Positions 57,083-64,000 of a DNA stretch of 64,000 nucleotides are shown piece by piece. This stretch comes from Sphingomonas sp. SORGH_AS_0879. Its GTDB lineage: Bacteria; Pseudomonadota; Alphaproteobacteria; Sphingomonadales; Sphingomonadaceae. Made by a program: the position numbers and the translations under genes. The stretch covers positions 134,001-198,000 of the forward strand of contig NZ_JAUTBJ010000002.1 in the NCBI RefSeq assembly GCF_030819175.1, in the 5' to 3' direction. Below the pieces are notes generated by a model that did no database searches, was not told the DNA's origin, and was given only the letters and a program-made list of their open reading frames with translations. How positions within the stretch are numbered: position 1 is the stretch's first letter; the number at the start of each line of letters is the position of its first letter.

Positions 57083-59452
57083 GTGTTGGGTCGCGCCTTT
57101 GCAAAGATACTAGGCTGGGCGCTGGCCCTGCTGGGCGGGTTTTTCGCCGTGGCGGGGGGCTATCTCGCGCTACTGGGCGGTTCGCCTTATTATGGGCTGA
57201 CCGGCCTGGCGATGATCCTGTCGGGCGCGCTGATCGGGCGGGGCGATCCGCGCGGGCGGTGGCTCTATGTCGCGATCTGGGTCGTCACCCTGGTCTGGGC
57301 GGTGTGGGAGGTCGGGCTGGACTGGCTCCAGCTCGTGCCGCGCGTGGTCGCGCCGACCGTCCTGCTGGTGCTGGTCGCCCTCCCCTGGATCGGACGCGCG
57401 ATGCGTTCGCCCGGAGCGCGGACGCGGGCGATGCCCGCCGCTTTGGGGATCGTCGCGCTGCTGTTCGCCGTGCCCGTCCTGAAGACCCGCCCGGTCGAGG
57501 CGCAGGACCCCGCCCCCCACGGACTGCCGATCGCCGCGCAGGCGCCGGTGGGCGACTGGACCGATTATGGCGGCACCCTGTCAGGCCAGCGCTATTCGGC
57601 GCTGTCGCAGATCACGCCAGAGAATGTCGGCAAGCTGGAACTCGCCTGGACGCAGCGGACCGGCGACCTGCCCGACCGGGCAGAATCGGTCGAGCATCGC
57701 CGCGAATATCATTCGGAGGCGACGCCGATCCAGATCGGCGACACGCTGTATACCTGCACGCCGCATTCGATCGTGCAGGCGATCGACGCGACGACCGGGC
57801 GGACCAAGTGGAGCTGGAAGGATCAGGTCAGCCGCCAGGGCAATTCCTATCTCGTCTGTCGCGGCGTCGCCTTTTATCAGGCGCCGGCGGGCACCCCCTG
57901 CCCCCGTCGCATCTTCGCGCCGACCTTCGACGCGCGGATGATGGCGCTGGATGCCGATACGGGGAAGCCCTGCCCCGGTTTCGGGACCAATGGCGGGATC
58001 GACCTGCGCCAGAATATGGGCGTGTCGGGCCCCGCCGACCAGATCAGCACCTCGCCCCCCGTGGTCGCGAACGGCCGGTTGATCGTGGGGGAGCGGATCG
58101 TCGACAACGTCAACCGCAACATCCCCAGCGGGGTGGTCCGCGCCTATGATCCGATCAGCGGCGCAGGAGTCTGGGCCTGGGACGTGGGCCGCTCGCCCGA
58201 TGCGATCCCGCCGCTGCCCGCAGGGGAAACCTATACGCGCGGCACCCCCAATGTCTGGGGCGCGATGACCGCCGATCCGGCCAACGGGCTGGTCTATCTG
58301 GGCACCGGCAATGCCTCGCCCGATTACTGGATCGGCTGGCGGCGGCCGTTCGACGACCGGTTCGGCTCGGCGATCGTCGCGCTGGAGATCGCGACGGGCA
58401 AGCTGCGCTGGGTCCGCCAGCTCGTCCACCGTGACATGTGGGACATGGACATTCCCATCGGCCCGTCGCTGTTCGACTATCGCGCGCCGAACGGACAGAC
58501 CATCCCGGCGCTGATCCAGACGACCAAGATGGGCCAGGTCTATTTCCTCAACCGTCTGACCGGTGCGCCGATCACCCCGATCGTCGAGCGGCCCGCGCGA
58601 CAGGACGGCGCGACGCCCGGGGTCAAGGTTTCCCCGACCCAGCCCTGGTCCGTTGGCCTGCCCTCCTTCACCCCGCCCGCGCCGACCGAGAAGTCGACCT
58701 GGGGCGCGACGCCGATCGACCAGCTCTTCTGCCGGATCGATATCCGCCGTGCGCAGGGGACCGGCATTTACCAGCCGACGGGGCTGAAGCCGATCATCGG
58801 CCATCCCGCATTCGACGGCGTCACCGACTGGGGCGGTGCGGCGCTCGATCCGGTGCGGCAGGTCTTCACCGTCAACACGATGGAGATGCCGTTCAAGATC
58901 TGGCTGATGCGCCGCGACGATCCGCGCGCGAAGAGCTATATGGAAAAGAAGAAGGGCGGCGAGAATGCGCGCGAGCCCAATCTCCAGACCCAGTATAACA
59001 CCCCTTATGTCGCGGTGGTCGCGGCCTGGATCGGCGTGTTCGGCGCGCCGTGCAACGCGCCGCCCTGGGGGCATCTGACCGCCGTCGATCTCAACACCCG
59101 GCAGGTGGTGTGGAAGAAGGTACTGGGCACCGCGCGCGACACCGGGCTGTTCGGCAGCCATCTGGGCGTGCCGATCAAGACCGGCGTACCCAATCTGGGC
59201 GGATCGATCATCACCGCCTCGGGCCTGGTGTTCATCGGTGCGACGACCGACCAGTATCTGCGGGCCTATGACCTGAAGACCGGTCGGGTGCTGTGGCGCG
59301 CGCGGTTGCCGGCGGGGGCGCAGGCGACGCCGATGACCTATCGCGGGCGGGACGGGCGGCAATATGTCGTCATCACCGCCGGGGGGCATGGCGCACTGGG
59401 GACACGCTATGGGGATTATACCATGGCGTTCGCCTTGCCGAAGGGGGTGTGA
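57083..59452 (+). CDS. gcd: Membrane-bound PQQ-dependent glucose dehydrogenase
   Basis: A 789-aa quinoprotein that oxidises glucose to gluconolactone in the periplasm and reduces ubiquinone. Five N-terminal helices (about 5-145), then an eight-bladed PQQ propeller beginning DWTDYGGTLSGQRYSALSQITPENV, with GTPNVWGAMTADPANGLVYLGTGNASPDYW, HRDMWDMDIPIGPSLFDY and ITASGLVFIGATTDQYLRAYD. GTG start with AGGGA upstream. No PQQ synthesis genes are in the window. It lies next to plant-polysaccharide enzymes, but on the other strand. Confidence 0.96.
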   Translation: MLGRAFAKILGWALALLGGFFAVAGGYLALLGGSPYYGLTGLAMILSGALIGRGDPRGRWLYVAIWVVTLVWAVWEVGLDWLQLVPRVVAPTVLLVLVALPWIGRAMRSPGARTRAMPAALGIVALLFAVPVLKTRPVEAQDPAPHGLPIAAQAPVGDWTDYGGTLSGQRYSALSQITPENVGKLELAWTQRTGDLPDRAESVEHRREYHSEATPIQIGDTLYTCTPHSIVQAIDATTGRTKWSWKDQVSRQGNSYLVCRGVAFYQAPAGTPCPRRIFAPTFDARMMALDADTGKPCPGFGTNGGIDLRQNMGVSGPADQISTSPPVVANGRLIVGERIVDNVNRNIPSGVVRAYDPISGAGVWAWDVGRSPDAIPPLPAGETYTRGTPNVWGAMTADPANGLVYLGTGNASPDYWIGWRRPFDDRFGSAIVALEIATGKLRWVRQLVHRDMWDMDIPIGPSLFDYRAPNGQTIPALIQTTKMGQVYFLNRLTGAPITPIVERPARQDGATPGVKVSPTQPWSVGLPSFTPPAPTEKSTWGATPIDQLFCRIDIRRAQGTGIYQPTGLKPIIGHPAFDGVTDWGGAALDPVRQVFTVNTMEMPFKIWLMRRDDPRAKSYMEKKKGGENAREPNLQTQYNTPYVAVVAAWIGVFGAPCNAPPWGHLTAVDLNTRQVVWKKVLGTARDTGLFGSHLGVPIKTGVPNLGGSIITASGLVFIGATTDQYLRAYDLKTGRVLWRARLPAGAQATPMTYRGRDGRQYVVITAGGHGALGTRYGDYTMAFALPKGV

Positions 59453-59471
59453 GGAGAGGTTTCACCCTTGG

Positions 59472-59623
59472 CCTTCGACTACGCTCAGGCTGAACGGAGG
59501 TTGGAAGACTGACCCTCGCCTCTAGCCGCTCCCCTCCCGCAGGCGGGAGGGGATGGGGGAGGGCACGGAGTCTCACCGAGACCCTTGCCCGCGACAGGCC
59601 TCCTCCCCCCTACCGGGAGGACG
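59472..59623. repeat. REP-like repeats, families A and C
   Basis: One family A copy (59472-59497) is followed by a family C palindrome CCTCCCGCAGGCGGGAGG (about 59533-59550) and a weaker inverted partner ending near 59623. They fill the convergent gap between gcd and the GH43 gene. Confidence 0.85.
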
Positions 59624-59634
59624 GGCTTAGGACC

Positions 59635-60984
59635 TCAGAAGATCGACCATTCCAGGATCGCGGGCTCCTTCGCCGTGACGGTCATCCGCAACCACCGCGC
59701 CTTGCCCCAATGGCGCAGGGTGATCGGCGAGCCGCTCACCCCCGTCTCTACCGCCACCTGACGCCAGGTCTTGCCGTCCTCCGACGCTTCGACCCGCAGA
59801 TCCTGCGGCTGGATCGCGAAAGCCGGGCGGATTTGACTCTCCCGCACCATCCGCACCGCCCCGAGATCGGCGGTCAGCATCGGCGGCTGCCCGGCCTCCG
59901 GTCGCCAGGCGGTGGCGTAATTGTCATCCGCCGCGAGAATATCCGCCCCCTTCCCCGTCCAGCGCAACCCCCGTGTCCGGTGCGGCGCAAAGGCCGGGAT
60001 CACGGGATCATGGCTGGGCACCACCTTCTCCAGCGTCCCGTCCGCCTTCACGGTCAACGGATCGATCGCCACCTGCCGAAGCACCCGGTCGCCCCCTGGC
60101 ACGAAGGGCAGCGCCTGTCGGTGGTAGAGGATATAGGACCGCCCCTTGTCGGCGAAGATCGCATGGTGACCGGGGCTGATGATCTGCTTCTTCGCATCGG
60201 TTACCAGCACCGGACTGTTCGCCGCCTCGGTGAACGGCCCCATCGGCGACGACCCGACCGCGTAGCGCACCTTGTAGGTGTCCTTGGTCGTGTTGCCGTC
60301 GCTATAGGTCAGCAGGTAACGCCCCTTCTCCTTCACCATGAAGGGGCCCTCGAAATAATGGGCCGGGGTCACGTCCTTCGGCTCGCCGTCGAAATGGACC
60401 ATGTCGGGCTTGAGCTTCACCACGAAGCAATGGCCGTTGACCCAGTTCAGCCCCGATCCCCAATAGAGATAGGCCTGGCCATCGTCATCGACGAACGCTT
60501 CGGCGTCGATCATGTGATATTGGGGCGCGAAGTCGCGCGCGATCAGCGGCTTGCCGCCATTGGCATCGGCCCAGGGCCCTGCCGGAGAGGGCGCGGAGCC
60601 GACCCATATCTCGCTGCCGACCGAGACATACATATACCAGCGGCCATTGGCTGCCTTGACCACCGAGGGGGCCCAGACCTTGGCATCGCCCGAGGTCGGG
60701 CTGGTCGCCGCCTGCTTGGTCGGCCAGTTCGGCTGCGAGAATGTCCAGTCGCGACCATTGTCGGAGGTCCACAGCCCCAGGCGATCGTCGCCCCAGGGAT
60801 CGACCGTGGCGAAGATATACCAACGCCCCCCGTCGCGCACGATGGAGGGATCGGCGAAATAGCCCGGAAGCAGGGGGTTGCCCGCCCCCGGACTGTTCCA
60901 TGCCATGTCGCGCCGGGGTGCAGCGGACCCCGCTGACCCGACGAGCAGGACGGCGGCGAGCAGCGCTCCGGCGCGGGACCGCAT
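59635..60984 (-). CDS. GH43-family arabinanase/arabinofuranosidase-like glycosidase
   Basis: A 449-aa protein. Signal peptide (1-22), then a five-bladed GH43 propeller: GYFADPSIVRDGGRWYIFAT with base Asp45, HMIDAEAFVDDDGQAYLYWG with Asp160, and HYFEGPFMVKEKGRYLLTYS with acid Glu212. A C-terminal discoidin/CBM-like domain (about 335-449) ends WLRMTVTAKEPAILEW. The start ATG shares a base with the GH51 stop (TGATG), so the two are coupled. Likely cuts arabinan or arabinoxylan side chains. Confidence 0.92.
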   Translation of the reverse strand: MRSRAGALLAAVLLVGSAGSAAPRRDMAWNSPGAGNPLLPGYFADPSIVRDGGRWYIFATVDPWGDDRLGLWTSDNGRDWTFSQPNWPTKQAATSPTSGDAKVWAPSVVKAANGRWYMYVSVGSEIWVGSAPSPAGPWADANGGKPLIARDFAPQYHMIDAEAFVDDDGQAYLYWGSGLNWVNGHCFVVKLKPDMVHFDGEPKDVTPAHYFEGPFMVKEKGRYLLTYSDGNTTKDTYKVRYAVGSSPMGPFTEAANSPVLVTDAKKQIISPGHHAIFADKGRSYILYHRQALPFVPGGDRVLRQVAIDPLTVKADGTLEKVVPSHDPVIPAFAPHRTRGLRWTGKGADILAADDNYATAWRPEAGQPPMLTADLGAVRMVRESQIRPAFAIQPQDLRVEASEDGKTWRQVAVETGVSGSPITLRHWGKARWLRMTVTAKEPAILEWSIF

Positions 60985-62549
60985 CAGCGCAGATCCAGCA
61001 TCACGACCGACTTGGCCGGGATCTGCACGCTCAGCGTGCCACCCGACAGCGACGCACCCTGGAAGGGCTGCGGCGCGACCTGGGCGGGCGCGTCGAACGT
61101 GTTGTGTGCGTCCATCGTCGCCCCCGTCAGGATCCGGCCCGACACCTGAGCGGCGTTCAGACCATCGAGCTTGACGGTCACCGTGGCGGGCTGGTTGGGA
61201 TCGACATTGGTCAGCCCGACATGGACGACGCCCGCCTTGTCGCGCACCGCCGAGGCGCTGACCGCCTTCATCACCCACTGGTCCTTGTTGTACCAGCGCG
61301 ACTGGACATCGACCGGCAGGACGGTGGCGTCCTGATAGTCCTTGTACATGTCGAACACCCAATAGGTCGGCGTCTTCACCATGCGCGCGCCGTCGGTCAG
61401 GATCATCGCCTGGAGCACGTTGATCATCTGCGCGATGTTGGCACCGCGCACGCGGTCGGCGTGGCGTGCGAAGATGTCGAGGTTCAGGCTGGTGACCATC
61501 GCGTCGCGAAGCGAGTTCTGCTGGTACAGGAAGCCCGGATTGGTGCCGGGTTCGACATCATACCAGGTGCCCCATTCGTCGACGAGCAACGCGACCCGCT
61601 TGTTGGGGTCGTACTTGTCCATGATCGCCGAGTGTTTGGTGAGCAGCTCTTCCATCTTCAGCGTCTTGGAGAGCGTCCGCGCCCAGGCTTCCTCATCGAA
61701 GCCGGTGGCGGGGCCCTTCTTTTCCCACGGTCCGGGGACGGTGTAGTAATGGACACCGATGCCGTCGAACGCGCTCGACGCATCGCGCATCATGACCTCG
61801 GTCCAGTTATAATCGTCGCCATTCGCACCGCTGGCGATGCGCATCAGCTTCTCGCCGGCGGGGACCTTGAGGAAGGTCGAATAGCGGCGCGTCACGTCCG
61901 CCGCATATTCGGGCCGCATATTGCCGCCGCAGCCCCACAGTTCGTTGCCGATACCGAACATGGCCAGCTTCCATGGGCGGTCGCGACCGTTCCGGCGGCG
62001 CTCCTCGGCATAGGTCGATTTGGAGGGGAAGGTCATATATTCGACCCACTCGGCCATTTCGGACGGCGCGGACGAACCGACATTGCCCGAGACATAGGCT
62101 TCCGCACCCACCATCTCGCTGTAATTCATGAATTCGTTGGTGCCGAAGCTGTTGTCCTCGGTCACACCGCCCCAGTTGGTGTTGACCTTGGTCAGCCGCT
62201 TGGCCTGGGGCCCTACGCCTTCGCGCCAGTGATATTCGTCGGCGAAGCAGCCGCCCGGCCAGCGGATCACCGGCACGCGAATCGCCTTCAGCGCGTCAAT
62301 CACGTCGCGGCGATAGCCGTTGATGTTGGGGATCTTGCTGCCCTTGCCCACCCAGATGCCCGGATAGATGCCGGTGCCCAGATGCTCGGCGAACTGGCCG
62401 AAGATACGGCGGTTATAGACGGGTCCGGGGCGGTCCCCATGCACCGCCACCGTATCGCCGCCGGTCGCGGGTGCCTCTTGCGCCATCGCGGTGCCCGCGA
62501 ACAGCGTGGCCACCGCCGCCGCAAACAGGAATTTCGTTGCCCTTTTCAT
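60984..62549 (-). CDS. GH51-family alpha-L-arabinofuranosidase
   Basis: A 521-aa retaining glycosidase with a signal peptide (1-23, cut after TAMA), so it is exported, unlike many cytoplasmic GH51 enzymes. RWPGGCFADEYHWREGVG, acid/base Glu203 in GIGNELWGCGG and nucleophile Glu325 in LLVDEWGTWY are in place, followed by the C-terminal beta domain. The ATG has GAGGAGAGACC upstream. Middle gene of the GH2-GH51-GH43 cluster. Confidence 0.95.
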   Translation of the reverse strand: MKRATKFLFAAAVATLFAGTAMAQEAPATGGDTVAVHGDRPGPVYNRRIFGQFAEHLGTGIYPGIWVGKGSKIPNINGYRRDVIDALKAIRVPVIRWPGGCFADEYHWREGVGPQAKRLTKVNTNWGGVTEDNSFGTNEFMNYSEMVGAEAYVSGNVGSSAPSEMAEWVEYMTFPSKSTYAEERRRNGRDRPWKLAMFGIGNELWGCGGNMRPEYAADVTRRYSTFLKVPAGEKLMRIASGANGDDYNWTEVMMRDASSAFDGIGVHYYTVPGPWEKKGPATGFDEEAWARTLSKTLKMEELLTKHSAIMDKYDPNKRVALLVDEWGTWYDVEPGTNPGFLYQQNSLRDAMVTSLNLDIFARHADRVRGANIAQMINVLQAMILTDGARMVKTPTYWVFDMYKDYQDATVLPVDVQSRWYNKDQWVMKAVSASAVRDKAGVVHVGLTNVDPNQPATVTVKLDGLNAAQVSGRILTGATMDAHNTFDAPAQVAPQPFQGASLSGGTLSVQIPAKSVVMLDLR

Positions 62550-62605
62550 GGTCTCTCCTCTGCCTGAAGCGGCATGATGGCTTATTGTCCGAGTAAAGAA
62601 CAGCC

Positions 62606-64000
62606 CTATTGCGGCTCGGTCGCGCGAGCGGGCTTCGCTTTGTCGGGCGTGGTCCCCTCGCCCGCGAACGGCTCCAGCCGGAAGGCGATGCGGGTGGGCT
62701 CCAGCGTCGTCCGGTACTTCATGTGCGGCTGTCCGACATGGCTCCAGGTCGTGTCGCCGCCGACGCCCCATTGCGCGGCATCGACGATCAGTGTCGTCTC
62801 GCCATGCGGCACGATGTCGGTCGACTTCCACGTGCCCGGCGCGCGGCGGTAGAGATCGCCATAGGGAAAGGCGAGCGCCTGCATCATCAACGGCTTGTCC
62901 GCTCGCACACGCAGGCCGCTGCCCGCGCCCGACAGCTCCATCCAGCGCACGTCCAGCTTGTTGCCGGTATCCTGCGGCCGCATGTAATCGTGATTCTGCT
63001 CGGCGATCGCCCCGCGCCACAGCCCGATCGCGGCGGAGGTCTTGCGATCGACATAGCTTTCATGCGGACCCCGGCCATACCATTCGACCGTCTTCATGGT
63101 GGTTGGCATGGTGTACCACAGGCCGATACGGACCGGCGGCGGCAGGTCGGCCTTGAGCGGCGTAAACTGCCCCTCGACATCCACCGCGCCATCGCCCGCC
63201 ATCCGGTAGCGGGTGACGAAACGCGCCGCTCCCGCGCCATAGTCGTGATCGACGGTGACCAGCCCCTGCGCCCGCTCGACGGTAACGCCGCGGAGTTTCT
63301 GCGCCCCGTTCATCGCGAACCAGGCGCTTTGCTGCGCGACCGTGCCGTTGGCGGTATCGTTGTCGGTCTCTGCCCGGACGAAATTGGGCTGTCCTCCCTT
63401 GACGAGCAGCTTGCCATCCACGCTGTACCGTTCGATCAAACCGGTCTTGCGATCGATGACCAAGGTCGCGCGCCCAGCCGACAGGCTGACCCGCTCGGCC
63501 GTGTCCGCCACCGTGACACGCCCCGCCTTGGCCGGTGCCATAACCGGTGCCTCGCCCAGTGCGAACTGTTCCCAGCCGACGACATAGCCCGCCGGAACCG
63601 CGCGGATCGTGCCGTTCTTGGCCCGCGCACGCACGGTCAGGAAATATTCCGCCCCCGGCTTACGTGCGAATTGCGGGGCGAGCGCCACCGTCTGCACCTG
63701 CCCGGCGGCGGTGGTCAGTGCGGGCAGCGTGCCGGTCGCGACCGCCACGCCATTCTCCTCCACCATCCAGTCGAAATCGAATCCGGACAGGTCGATGAAG
63801 TCGTGGCGGTTGCGCACGTCGATCCGCCCCTTGGCGGGATCGAACCCCTCGAACTGGATCGGCGACTGCACCTTCTGCACTTCGTAGAGTTGCGGATTGG
63901 GGGTGCGGTCAGGCTGGTTCAGCCCGTCGCCGAACTCGATATCGCCACCCGGATTGGGGCCGTACTCGCCGCCGTCACCCCAATATCGCCGTCCGTCCTT
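62606..64000 (-). CDS. GH2-family beta-galactosidase-like enzyme, C-terminal part
   Basis: The frame is open to the right window edge; 464 residues are visible. They cover the end of the TIM barrel ([36 protein letters not shown]), an Ig-like domain and the Bgal_small_N/domain 5 ([20 protein letters not shown] [39 protein letters not shown], and [13 protein letters not shown]), all diagnostic of LacZ-type beta-galactosidases. The catalytic Glu residues are outside the window. Head of the cluster with GH51 and GH43, 56 bp upstream of GH51. Confidence 0.93.
   Translation of the reverse strand, partial: KDGRRYWGDGGEYGPNPGGDIEFGDGLNQPDRTPNPQLYEVQKVQSPIQFEGFDPAKGRIDVRNRHDFIDLSGFDFDWMVEENGVAVATGTLPALTTAAGQVQTVALAPQFARKPGAEYFLTVRARAKNGTIRAVPAGYVVGWEQFALGEAPVMAPAKAGRVTVADTAERVSLSAGRATLVIDRKTGLIERYSVDGKLLVKGGQPNFVRAETDNDTANGTVAQQSAWFAMNGAQKLRGVTVERAQGLVTVDHDYGAGAARFVTRYRMAGDGAVDVEGQFTPLKADLPPPVRIGLWYTMPTTMKTVEWYGRGPHESYVDRKTSAAIGLWRGAIAEQNHDYMRPQDTGNKLDVRWMELSGAGSGLRVRADKPLMMQALAFPYGDLYRRAPGTWKSTDIVPHGETTLIVDAAQWGVGGDTTWSHVGQPHMKYRTTLEPTRIAFRLEPFAGEGTTPDKAKPARATEPQ

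Overview
The window is GC-rich, densely coded DNA that reads as chromosome from a sphingomonad alphaproteobacterium (Sphingomonas or a close relative). The support is a CarD regulator next to a 7Fe ferredoxin, a mitofilin/Mic60-like gene after hemD, a carotenoid hydroxylase of the CrtZ type, a membrane PQQ glucose dehydrogenase, an Alph_Pro_TM protein beside a TauE/SafE exporter, and short REP-like repeats typical of the group. I see no rRNA, tRNA, CRISPR array, prophage or transposase gene. CarD is the only recognisable transcription regulator.

Layout. 1-6 kb: tail of a 3-hydroxyacyl-CoA dehydrogenase, a nucleoside transporter, the Mg transporter MgtE, a cyclophilin, a crotonase and two coupled hotdog thioesterases. 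6-10.2 kb: an SGNH hydrolase coupled to a secreted LamG-GH2 glycosidase. 10.5-13.4 kb: bioF-bioD-bioA. 13.6-16.6 kb: a glycan-type locus with a methyltransferase, a frameshifted GtrA gene and a divergent STT3-like membrane protein. 16.8-18.9 kb: yggT-yggU-folD-marC. 19-26.4 kb: AsmA, tsaD-gpsA, hemC-hemD-mic60 and a lipoprotein. 26.6-35 kb: ftsK, a Ubi-type hydroxylase, a MAPEG protein, ybbN-LON-trm112, gltX and prs. 35-41 kb: PilZ, crtZ, sucC, etfBA, acylphosphatase and an M19 dipeptidase. 41-50 kb: an MFS exporter, an NfrB-like glycosyltransferase with a small barrel partner, tauE plus Alph_Pro_TM, a HerA-like ATPase and an M23 peptidase. 50-56 kb: Suv3-like helicase, S4 protein, fdxA, carD and two DUF2807 proteins. 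56-64 kb: an alpha/beta hydrolase, PQQ glucose dehydrogenase and a GH2-GH51-GH43 arabinan/arabinogalactan cluster that runs off the right edge.

Most of the window is housekeeping. The points most worth a second look are: (1) every non-overlapping convergent gene junction carries one of three REP-like repeat families, while no divergent junction does; (2) two ~188-bp elements with ~33-bp terminal inverted repeats, each abutting a gene's stop codon; (3) the STT3-like/GtrA/methyltransferase locus, with a one-base frameshift in gtrA; (4) a minimal NfrB/NfrA-C pair; (5) an mgtE gene whose best ribosome binding site precedes an ATC codon.
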